DNA from: Anaerolineales bacterium
GTDB lineage: Bacteria > Chloroflexota > Anaerolineae > Anaerolineales > UBA4823
Reading direction: 5' to 3'
Length of the DNA stretch: 5,399 bases
Assembly (NCBI GenBank): GCA_022865865.1
Contig: JALHTN010000373.1
Location: 1 to 5,399, forward strand
The notes beneath the pieces were generated by a model. It had not been told where the DNA came from. It was given only the letters and a program-made list of their open reading frames with translations, and did not search any database. Position numbers and translations under genes: made by a program. Shown here one piece after another: positions 1-5,241 of this stretch (within the stretch, counting starts at the first letter, position 1; each line of letters starts with the position of its first letter).

Positions 1-570
1 CACAACCAGGCTCGCTCCGGCGGCGGCATGGATCACTGTGGGGGAAATCTACACCTGATAACTGATACGCTGAGCGGCAATTCGGCCAGCGCTAATGGTG
101 GGGGGCTCTACAATCGGGGCAGTGCGGTTCTCACCAACATCACCCTCTCAGGGAACACTGCCGGGGGAGCCAGTACAGGGGGGAATATCTTCAACGATAC
201 CGCGCAGCTCACGATCGGCAATACCATCGTCGCAAATTCAGAGATCGATGGAAATTGCTTCAACAGTGAAGGTTTTATCCATTCAGGAGGGCACAACCTG
301 GATGATGGGGACACCTGCGGATTTAGTGTCCAGGGTGACCTGGTAGATACGCCTCCCCTGCTCGGACCGCTCCAGGATAATGGCGGTTCTACACCCACAC
401 ATGCTCTTACTGAGAACAGCCCAGCGATCGATATGGGTGACAATGATTTATGCCCGGATTTGGATCAGCGAGGCATTGCTCGTCCCCAAGGCAGTACATG
501 TGATATTGGTTCTTATGAGTCGAAATTCACTCTACTTGGATTTGAACTCTTCCTCCCGATCATCTATTAA
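1..570 (+). CDS. Choice-of-anchor Q / right-handed beta-helix surface protein, 3' part (5' end outside window)
   Basis: The reading frame is open from the first base, so the gene starts upstream; 189 codons are visible. The ATG at 28 is internal and is not a credible start. The first ~70 residues are short Gly/Asn/Ser/Thr-rich beta-helix rungs (for example [15 protein letters not shown], then [19 protein letters not shown] and IGNTIVANS). A choice-of-anchor Q type end follows: [36 protein letters not shown]. These proteins are normally exported and resemble polymorphic outer-membrane or pectate-lyase-like repeats; their ligand is usually unknown. The last residues (FELFLPIIY) form a short hydrophobic tail, from memory common at the ends of Chloroflexota surface proteins, perhaps a sorting or anchoring signal. 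The signal peptide would lie outside the window. The family call is firm; the biological role is not known. Confidence 0.88.
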   Translation, partial: HNQARSGGGMDHCGGNLHLITDTLSGNSASANGGGLYNRGSAVLTNITLSGNTAGGASTGGNIFNDTAQLTIGNTIVANSEIDGNCFNSEGFIHSGGHNLDDGDTCGFSVQGDLVDTPPLLGPLQDNGGSTPTHALTENSPAIDMGDNDLCPDLDQRGIARPQGSTCDIGSYESKFTLLGFELFLPIIY

Positions 571-993
571 TATTACTAATCCATTTCTTGAGACCATCAA
601 TTATCATCCTTTTTAGTGATCAGAGCTGATCTGGTGAAATATCAGTTATGTTCTTAGTATAAAATCATCTCTACCTGGGAACGTCAAATGTCGTGGATGG
701 CGGTGAGCTGTGGCGGATGCAGCAGCAACGCATACTATCATATGTTCCTCTGATCTTGCGCTAGCTGCAATGTCAAGCGTGAGCAGGTCAGGCTAAGGAA
801 TCAAACCTTCAGATTGGTTTCACGATTTGACCATGTGACGATCAGAGATAAGCCCAGACGGGATAGTCCGGAATGCACTTCAAAATGCTGGTGGAGATTT
901 CTCTATCGAGTAAGTCCTGGGGAAGATTCCGGTCAGGTGAGAAAGAAACCCAGCACCCCTTGATCCAAGACAAGATGCAAGCGTAAAACGAAC

Positions 994-1028
994 AGCAATT
1001 TTGATTGAAAATTGAACGAATTGCTTTT
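994..1028 (+). terminator. Possible intrinsic terminator or AT-rich hairpin
   Basis: AGCAATT (994-1000) pairs with AATTGCT (1019-1025), and TTT follows at once, with further T-rich sequence to about 1045. A competing hairpin pairs CAATTTT (996-1002) with AAAATTG (1008-1014) around a five-base loop. The stems are AT-rich and therefore weak, and the T tract is interrupted by G and C. No accepted gene immediately precedes it, so it may end a read-through transcript, end an unrecognised RNA, or mean nothing. Confidence 0.25.
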
Positions 1029-1069
1029 GGCTTTGTTTTTGTTTAATTGGTGGGTGTCTCGGCGAGTCT

Positions 1070-1098
1070 ATGAAACTTTTAGATAAGTCTGTTATGAT
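1070..1098 (+). promoter_or_regulatory. Possible promoter of the three-gene operon
   Basis: ATGAAA (1070-1075, four of six matches to TTGACA) and TATGAT (1093-1098, five of six to TATAAT) are 17 bases apart. A second -10-like GATAAT lies at 1115-1120. Either would give a leader of roughly 80-100 bases before the ATG at 1203. Such matches are common in AT-rich sequence. Confidence 0.25.
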
Positions 1099-1202
1099 TT
1101 GATCTCTTAAAGCGGATAATATCGAGAGAAAATCCACCTTAATTCTTGATATGGTGCTGGAAGTCCATTTCAATCAGGATTTGCCAAGCGATCGCATTTG
1201 AA

Positions 1203-1868
1203 ATGAAAACTGCTTATTTCTCCTCTGAGAACTTACAGGAAGAAGCGCTGGAAATGGCTCACCTGCTGCCTGGCAACCAAAACAAGCGCGGCTCAACGTT
1301 CAAACCAGAGCACTCGGCCTTGCTGGTTCTCGATATGCAGTCTTATTTCCTCGAGCCTTCTTCGCATGCTTTTATCCCCAGTGCGACCGCCATCGTCCCG
1401 GGACTCAAACTGCTCGCGCAATCTTATTTCGCTCATGACCTGCCTGTGTTCTTCACCCAACATCTGAACTCCGCGCAGGATGCTGGTTCCATGTCCCGTT
1501 GGTGGAAGGACTTGATCACCATCGAGGATCCCTTAAGCAGCATCATCGCTGATTTTGATTTTTCTAACCGCTATGTACTCCGCAAGAGTCAGTACGATGC
1601 TTTCTACCAGACAGATCTGGAAGACAATCTCAACAAAAAGGGGATATCTCAGCTGGTGGTGACTGGTGTAATGACACATCTCTGCTGTGAAACCACTGCT
1701 CGCTCCGCTTTTGTGCGCGGTTTCGAGGTTTTTTTCATCATCGATGGTACCGCGACCTACAATAAAGACCACCACCTGGCTGCATTACTGAATCTCGCCC
1801 ATGGTTTTGCCACACCCGTAATGGCAGCTGAAATTCAAGCCGCCCTTGAAAAGCTCTCAGAGACATAA
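1203..1868 (+). CDS. Isochorismatase-family cysteine hydrolase
   Basis: A 221-residue protein, near the usual size for the family (about 180-220). The isochorismatase-like fold hydrolyses amides, N-carbamoyl compounds or, in some members, the isochorismate vinyl ether. The expected catalytic triad is visible: Asp44 in LLVLDMQSYF, Lys128 in VLRKSQYDAF, and a cysteine in GVMTHLCCETTAR. By alignment with nicotinamidase-type enzymes, Cys161 (first of the CC pair) should be the nucleophile. EntB and PhzD have Gly where this protein has the Cys, so a cysteine hydrolase is more likely than a true isochorismatase. The ATG at 1203 was chosen because MKTAYFSSEN begins a typical family N-terminus, while the earlier in-frame start (TTG at 1146) adds non-family residues. 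No good Shine-Dalgarno is seen. It is the first gene of an operon, with the oxidoreductase start 5 nt after its stop. The substrate is unknown. Confidence 0.88.
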   Translation: MKTAYFSSENLQEEALEMAHLLPGNQNKRGSTFKPEHSALLVLDMQSYFLEPSSHAFIPSATAIVPGLKLLAQSYFAHDLPVFFTQHLNSAQDAGSMSRWWKDLITIEDPLSSIIADFDFSNRYVLRKSQYDAFYQTDLEDNLNKKGISQLVVTGVMTHLCCETTARSAFVRGFEVFFIIDGTATYNKDHHLAALLNLAHGFATPVMAAEIQAALEKLSET

Positions 1869-1873
1869 ATATT

Positions 1874-2761
1874 GTGAATAGAGAAAAAGTGATCATCATC
1901 GGAGCCGGTCCGGGTGGATTGGCGACAGCCCTGCAGCTTGAACGCTATGGGATCCAGCCCTTATTAATTGAACAAGAGCGGGTTGGGGGATTGCTGCACA
2001 ACGCTAATCTGGTTGAAAATTATCCTGGTTTCCCTGGTGGCATCAGCGGACCCCAGCTGGTGGACTTATTTAAGGAACAAGTTCAAACTTATAGTTTAAA
2101 TATCAGAAAAGCACGCCTGGAGAATCTTGATTACATAAATAATCAATTCCAGTTTTCGATTGCACAACAAATCCTCCGCTCCCAGATTGCAGTCGTTGCA
2201 TCTGGAACGAAACCGCGCTCGTTCAAGGATTTCGATCTCCCAATTGAGATCCAAAACCAGGTTTTTTACGAGGTTTACCCGCTGCTGGATGTGAGAGGCA
2301 AACAGATTGCCATCGTCGGTGCGGGAGACGCGGCCTTCGATTACGCGCTAAATTTGGGACGGGATAACGATATCTGGATCCTCAATCGTGGAAAAGAGTT
2401 CAGCTGCTTACCATTGTTATGGGAACGAGCACAATTAATTCCGCGCATCCAATACCATCCAGAAACTAACATTTCCAAGATTTCTGCAGCACCTGGCGCG
2501 AGGATATCGCTGGAATGCAAAACTACAAACGGTTCCGACACCTTCGAGGTGGATTATCTAATTGGCGCGCTTGGACGTGACCCGAATCTTGATTTCATAT
2601 CTGGTCAGTTTGCCAAAAAAGCCATACAATTGGAGAGTTCAGGTGAACTTTATTATGTCGGCGATGTGGTCAACGGTTTATACCGCCAAACCGCGATCGC
2701 TGTCGGAGATGGTATATTAACAGCGATGAAAATTTATAAGCATTTCAAGGAGAAAGATTAG
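1874..2761 (+). CDS. Thioredoxin-reductase-like FAD/NAD(P)-dependent oxidoreductase lacking the CxxC pair
   Basis: A 295-residue two-Rossmann flavoprotein. The FAD-binding GAGPGG is at residues 10-15, and VENYPGFPGGISGPQL (47-62) is the classic thioredoxin-reductase segment. A second nucleotide-binding motif, GAGDAA (149-154), suits NAD(P)H. The C-terminal FAD motif VGDV (262-265) is followed by YRQTAIAVGDG. Where thioredoxin reductase has YCATCDG just before RGK and the second GxGxx(A/G), this protein has YEVYPLLD, so both redox cysteines are absent. It therefore cannot pass electrons through a dithiol like TrxR. It could be a TrxR-type ferredoxin/flavodoxin reductase or act on a small molecule. 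It also lacks the active-site Cys of YpdA-like bacillithiol disulfide reductases (Gly in GPGG). The start is GTG, 5 nt after the hydrolase stop, with no clear ribosome binding site, so coupled translation is likely. The stop overlaps the next gene's start by one base. Confidence 0.88.
   Translation: MNREKVIIIGAGPGGLATALQLERYGIQPLLIEQERVGGLLHNANLVENYPGFPGGISGPQLVDLFKEQVQTYSLNIRKARLENLDYINNQFQFSIAQQILRSQIAVVASGTKPRSFKDFDLPIEIQNQVFYEVYPLLDVRGKQIAIVGAGDAAFDYALNLGRDNDIWILNRGKEFSCLPLLWERAQLIPRIQYHPETNISKISAAPGARISLECKTTNGSDTFEVDYLIGALGRDPNLDFISGQFAKKAIQLESSGELYYVGDVVNGLYRQTAIAVGDGILTAMKIYKHFKEKD
2747..2752 (+). promoter_or_regulatory. Ribosome binding site that fixes the GTG start of the radical SAM gene
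   Basis: AAGGAG lies eight bases before GTG at 2761, inside the last codons of the oxidoreductase gene. The GTG shares its G with the TAG stop (TAGTG). The site supports this start and suggests the two proteins are made together. Confidence 0.75.
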
Positions 2762-3714
2762 TGAAAGTTATTGCTTCTACTGGTAGAGAAGATGTGGCCA
2801 TGGTTTATGTAGTTGATATGGGGGAGAATAGATTGATCGAATGTGTTGAATCCATCCAACCACCCATTCCCCGCGAGGATAAATGGGTGCTGCTGGTTTC
2901 TACCATGTTTGGCTGCCCAATTGGATGCTCGATGTGTGATGCTGGAGGTCACTATCAGGGTAAACCAACAAAAGATCAAATCCTCGCTCAAATCGATTTT
3001 TTAGTCAGAAAACACTATCCTGATGGCATAATTCCAGCGAAACAATTCAAAATCCAATTCGCGCGGATGGGTGAACCGACATTAAATCCACAAGTATTAG
3101 ATGTGTTAGACGAACTTCCTGAGCTTTACAAAGCCCCCGGATTAATGCCTTCAATTTCCACAGTTGCCCCAAAAGGTTGTGATGATTTCTTAGAACGGCT
3201 GATGGAGATTAAATTTAATCGTTATTCCAACGGATACTTTCAGTTTCAATTCTCCATTCATACGACAGATGAAGATCTACGCGATCAAATCATCCCGGTT
3301 AAGAAATGGAGTTTCGCAAAGATGAAAGCATACGGCGAACGATTCTACAGTCCAGGGGATCGCAAGATCACCTTAAATTTTGCTTTAGCTCAAGATATGC
3401 CTGTCGATCCGGCCGTACTATTGAAAAACTTCGATCCAGATAAGTTTTTAATCAAGATAACCCCCCTCAATCCAACTTACCAGGCGATGGAAAATCAACT
3501 CTCATCTTACATTGATCCAAGCATTGCGGATCATGGCTACGAGATTGTTGAAACACTTAAAAATGCTGGATATCAGGTGATAGTAAGTATAGGAGAGGTT
3601 GAAGAGAATCTGATCGGCAGCAACTGTGGGCAGTACATAAAACGTCACCTGGCTGCTACCAGCCACATTTCGGATGGGTACACCTACTCAGTTCAAGATT
3701 ATCCCGGATCGTAA
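2761..3714 (+). CDS. Radical SAM protein of the RlmN/Cfr methyl-synthase type, non-canonical
   Basis: A 317-residue protein. The [4Fe-4S] motif CX3CX2C is C52, C56 and C59 (GCPIGCSMCDAG). Several segments match RlmN/Cfr in order: FARMGEPTLNP (100-110, RlmN MGMGEPLLN), FSIHTTDEDLRDQIIPV (164-180, RlmN SLHAPNDELRDRIMPI), LIKITPLNP (230-238), and GSNCGQY (286-292), corresponding to the ACGQL that carries the methylated cysteine (C355 in E. coli RlmN, C338 in Cfr). Two departures stand out. The residue seven before the first cluster cysteine is Leu45 (LLVSTMFGC), where RlmN/Cfr have the second essential Cys (LCVSSQxGC). Only ~51 residues precede the cluster, against roughly 90-125 in Cfr/RlmN, so most of the N-terminal accessory domain is missing. 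It is therefore unlikely to be a normal 23S rRNA A2503 methyltransferase. It is the last gene of the operon, and by eye more AT-rich than the hydrolase gene. Family certain, function unknown. Confidence 0.85.
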   Translation: MKVIASTGREDVAMVYVVDMGENRLIECVESIQPPIPREDKWVLLVSTMFGCPIGCSMCDAGGHYQGKPTKDQILAQIDFLVRKHYPDGIIPAKQFKIQFARMGEPTLNPQVLDVLDELPELYKAPGLMPSISTVAPKGCDDFLERLMEIKFNRYSNGYFQFQFSIHTTDEDLRDQIIPVKKWSFAKMKAYGERFYSPGDRKITLNFALAQDMPVDPAVLLKNFDPDKFLIKITPLNPTYQAMENQLSSYIDPSIADHGYEIVETLKNAGYQVIVSIGEVEENLIGSNCGQYIKRHLAATSHISDGYTYSVQDYPGS

Positions 3715-3737
3715 TTTCTCCAATAAAAACCAGCTCA

Positions 3738-4001
3738 CTATCCAGGAAACATATCTGTTAGGGTTTCTACATCCATATTAAATAAAGCGACTCGTGGTTG
3801 AACGTCAAAGAAAGACGCAGCAAGCATTGCATAGCGGGTTTTTTGCAAACAGGATGTAATATAGCGATCATGTTCATTAATGGTGCAGTCTTTCCTGGCA
3901 AATCACCTTTTCGATTTATACAGCGCTTTCAATTGCTCGGGGTGCGAACTGGAGTTTGCTGCGCCGGGAATAGATTGAACAACCTGGTCAATAATCAACA
4001 T
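3738..4001 (-). pseudogene. Protein-like minus-strand frame interrupted by one TGA (broken gene, recoded gene or 32-aa small ORF)
   Basis: From an ATG at 4001 the minus strand reads 32 residues (MLIIDQVVQSIPG... to LYKSKR), a TGA at 3905-3903, then 54 more codons in the same frame (FARKDCTINEHDRY..., KTRYAMLAASFFDVQP, ALFNMDVETLTDMF) to a TAG at 3738. One stop in 87 codons, with ordinary codons and a normal residue mix, looks more like coding than chance. The + strand frame over the same bases is rich in ATA, AGA and Cys codons and looks like its shadow. I recognise no family. A perfect TATAAT lies six bases before the ATG (4013-4008), with no ribosome binding site, the same arrangement as mobA. 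The simplest reading is a small gene with a nonsense mutation. Selenocysteine is possible but not favoured: no clear SECIS-like hairpin follows and the context (KSKR-stop-FARK) is not a redox motif. A sequencing error cannot be excluded. Confidence 0.4.
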
Positions 4002-4007
4002 TGTAAG

Positions 4008-4015
4008 ATTATAAA
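4008..4015. promoter_or_regulatory. Near-symmetrical -10 element between the broken ORF and the universal stress gene
   Basis: ATTATAAA reads as TATAAT on the minus strand (4013-4008), six bases before the ATG at 4001. On the + strand it reads TATAAA (4010-4015), which would start transcription near 4022, just before the ribosome binding site of the stress-protein gene. The best + strand -35 is weak: TGGTCA at 3985-3990, 19 bases away. No good minus-strand -35 is seen. Confidence 0.35.
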
Positions 4016-4029
4016 TTCAATACCCATAG

Positions 4030-4035
4030 AGGAGG
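4030..4035 (+). promoter_or_regulatory. Strong Shine-Dalgarno of the universal stress gene
   Basis: AGGAGG, within AGAGGAGGT, lies six bases before the ATG at 4042. It is the strongest ribosome binding site in the window and settles the start. High expression is suggested. Confidence 0.85.
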
Positions 4036-4041
4036 TTTCCA

Positions 4042-4461
4042 ATGTTCAATAAGATATTACTGGCAGTAGATGGTTCGGATCATTCGTTGAAGGCTGCAAA
4101 ACTGGCCGGAAATCTGGCACGTTTGTCCGGTGGCACACTGCAGGTGATCACAGCATATGAAGAACTACCCAGCTACCTGGGAGAACCAAATTTATCGCAT
4201 GCAATCGCGGAACGGACAGAAAAAGCGGAGAAGGTAATCGCTGAAGCCACTCAGGAGATCGGTGAAATACCGGGCAATTGTGAAGCTGAAATTTTAAGCG
4301 GCGATCCAGCTGAGACGATCCTGCGCGTAATTGAGATTAATGATATCGATCTCGTTATCTTGGGAACTCGAGGCCGTGGAGGCATTAAAAGCTTGCTGCT
4401 TGGCAGTCAAAGTCACAAGGTGGTTTCTGCAGCACCCTGCCCAGTTTTACTGGTGCGGTAA
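4042..4461 (+). CDS. Universal stress protein (UspA family, ATP-binding type)
   Basis: A 139-residue single-domain cytoplasmic protein, the standard length for the family. It begins MFNKILLAVDGSDHS with the conserved Asp10 of the nucleotide site. It ends with the ATP-binding pattern G-2x-G-9x-G-S: G108, G111 and G121-S122 in GTRGRGGIKSLLLGS, followed by the usual APCPVLLVR end strand. The full motif places it with the ATP-binding (MJ0577-like) members. These proteins are induced by starvation, redox stress or energy stress and normally dimerise; the partner here is unknown. The gene stands alone on the + strand, more than 320 bases after the radical SAM gene, and faces mobA tail to tail across 72 bases. 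No strong terminator is visible there, only AATTGG/CCAATT at 4511-4516 and 4542-4547 with a long loop. Confidence 0.93.
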   Translation: MFNKILLAVDGSDHSLKAAKLAGNLARLSGGTLQVITAYEELPSYLGEPNLSHAIAERTEKAEKVIAEATQEIGEIPGNCEAEILSGDPAETILRVIEINDIDLVILGTRGRGGIKSLLLGSQSHKVVSAAPCPVLLVR

Positions 4462-4533
4462 ATACTTTCCCAAAACCAAAATCTGCTCTGGATTTACCTG
4501 CGGGTTCATCAATTGGGGAAGATATGATCCAGC

Positions 4534-5136
4534 TTATTGATCCAATTCCTGGGCCAATACTTCTGCATTCAGAAAGTCTTCTCTGGTATTCAAGTTCCTG
4601 AAAGCTATCCGCTGAGGGTCATACTGGTCCAGTTCTGACTCAGTAATAGGCGTGACTTTGACCTTGGGGAACCAGGAAATTAATCGCTTTTCACCAGACT
4701 GTAATGCACTTTGAACGGCAGACAAGCAGCTTTCCCGGCGATATACTGCATGAAAAGGCTCATAACCTTTCTCAGTTTGGGGGATCACAACGTCTACATC
4801 ATTCGCTTGCAGCTTTTCAATTGCCTGCGCCAAAATATCAGTGTTGACAAATGGCATATCACAAGCTACGACTATCACAATGGGGAAGCGAGCAACACTC
4901 AGCGCAGTATACAAACCCCCCAGTGCACCCTTTCCTGGAAGCAAATCCCGAAAAAGCGGAAACTTGAAATCAAGGTACTCCTGCGGGTTGTTGGTGGTGA
5001 TCAATAATTCATCTCCCAATGGTGCAACGCGGCTGATGACACGCTCAACCAGTGTTGTCCCTAGAAATGGGAGCAGCGCTTTATCCTGGCCCATCCTGCG
5101 TGATTCCCCACCCGCCTGAATTGCGACACTTTTCAT
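4534..5136 (-). CDS. mobA: Molybdenum cofactor guanylyltransferase MobA
   Basis: A 200-residue protein of normal length for MobA. It transfers GMP from GTP to molybdenum cofactor, giving the guanine dinucleotide form used by DMSO-reductase-family enzymes such as formate dehydrogenase and nitrate reductase. The nucleotide-binding signature IQAGGESRRMGQDKA lies at residues 6-20 (AGGxSxRMGxDKA). LPGKGALGGL (66-75) follows, then the metal-binding ACDMPF (91-96, Asp93), the EPFHAVY segment (126-132), and the C-terminal NLNTREDF (181-188), which matches the family's N-x-NTxED. MobA-like CTP transferases such as MocA are related, but the motifs here fit MobA best. No Shine-Dalgarno precedes the ATG at 5136. 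Instead TATAAT ends six bases upstream, suggesting a leaderless message. It is divergent from the AmmeMemoRadiSam gene, and no other molybdenum cofactor gene is in the window. Confidence 0.92.
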   Translation of the reverse strand: MKSVAIQAGGESRRMGQDKALLPFLGTTLVERVISRVAPLGDELLITTNNPQEYLDFKFPLFRDLLPGKGALGGLYTALSVARFPIVIVVACDMPFVNTDILAQAIEKLQANDVDVVIPQTEKGYEPFHAVYRRESCLSAVQSALQSGEKRLISWFPKVKVTPITESELDQYDPQRIAFRNLNTREDFLNAEVLAQELDQ

Positions 5137-5150
5137 ACTGAGATTATAAT
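5121..5150 (+). promoter_or_regulatory. Possible + strand promoter of the AmmeMemoRadiSam gene, overlapping the mobA promoter
   Basis: TTGCGA (5121-5126, four of six to TTGACA), an 18-base gap, then a perfect TATAAT (5145-5150). The -10 shares six bases with the minus-strand TATAAT in the palindrome ATTATAAT (5143-5150). A start near 5157 leaves a leader of about 85 bases. The -35 lies inside the mobA coding region. Confidence 0.4.
5143..5148 (-). promoter_or_regulatory. -10 element of mobA, placed for a leaderless transcript
   Basis: A perfect TATAAT on the minus strand (5148-5143) is followed by CTCAGT and then the ATG of mobA at 5136. Transcription starting about seven bases after the -10 would begin at the start codon itself, which fits the missing Shine-Dalgarno. 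No good -35 is visible on this strand. Confidence 0.45.
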
Positions 5151-5173
5151 TGAGTTATCACTTGGAGATTGAT

Positions 5174-5236
5174 ATGGGTGCTTCTTCAATCGATTACCTC
5201 CATGAGACACGTCACCATGTATATGTACCGGAGTGA
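5174..5236 (+). CDS. Possible 20-codon leader ORF upstream of the AmmeMemoRadiSam gene
   Basis: ATG at 5174 follows TTGGAG (GGAG at 5164-5167) by six bases and opens a 20-residue frame, MGASSIDYLHETRHHVYVPE. Its TGA ends five bases before the next gene's ATG. The next gene's own GGAG (5230-5233) overlaps the last codons, so translational coupling is possible. The peptide has three histidines and no recognised motif. A GATTGA/TCAATC hairpin (5167-5172 with 5186-5191) would cover its ATG. Support is the ribosome binding site and spacing only; ORFs this short also arise by chance. Confidence 0.3.
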   Translation: MGASSIDYLHETRHHVYVPE

Positions 5237-5241
5237 ATGTT

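Larger units (their letters stand above)
571..1202. other. Long intergenic region with no convincing gene
   Basis: About 630 bases separate the beta-helix gene from the three-gene operon. The longest frame, on the minus strand at 880-1173, gives a low-complexity basic product with no domain feature and no ribosome binding site, and I do not accept it. A tiny + strand frame at 688-753 (MSWMAVSCGGCSSN...) has a TATAAA at 658-663 and a weak GGGA before it, but nothing else supports it. A short palindrome, GATCA-GAGC-TGATC, lies at 618-631. The stretch 860-960 has several short self-complementary segments, but I recognise no known RNA (not tRNA, tmRNA, RNase P, SRP or 6S). The last 200 bases are AT-rich and probably hold the regulatory region of the following operon. 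Confidence 0.6.

Noticed and set aside
680..689. GAACGTCAAA repeated near 3800-3809
   Set aside because: A ten-base match is expected by chance in a window of this length, and the flanks do not match.
688..753. 21-codon + strand frame with SCGGCSSN
   Set aside because: The cysteine cluster is eye-catching, but the Shine-Dalgarno is only GGGA, the promoter is weak and nothing continues the frame.
771..776. Perfect TTGACA on the minus strand, considered as a promoter
   Set aside because: No acceptable -10 at 16-19 bases and no minus-strand gene follows.
880..1173. 97-codon minus-strand frame in the long gap
   Set aside because: Low-complexity basic product with no motif, no ribosome binding site, and it covers the likely promoter region of the operon. 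Probably a chance frame in AT-rich sequence.
1188..1195. GCGATCGC octamer, also at 2693-2700, resembling the cyanobacterial HIP1 repeat
   Set aside because: Only two copies, one inside a coding region, and the gene content does not suggest a cyanobacterium.
3746..3767. GAAAC/GTTTC hairpin after the radical SAM stop, considered as a terminator
   Set aside because: Only a five-base stem (six with a G-T pair), a twelve-base loop and no T tract, and it lies inside the candidate minus-strand frame.
3786..3846. Possible riboswitch-like segment (CGTC-AAAGAAA-GACG followed by GCAGCAAGC and a T run)
   Set aside because: It recalls parts of the c-di-GMP-I riboswitch, but the conserved core does not match and the pairing is only four bases. 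It is better explained by the minus-strand reading frame.
3798..4052. 84-codon + strand frame with a TTG start, running into the stress-protein start
   Set aside because: No ribosome binding site, a residue mix rich in Cys and Ile(ATA) codons, an 11-base overlap with the strong start at 4042, and it is the codon-for-codon complement of the more protein-like minus-strand frame.
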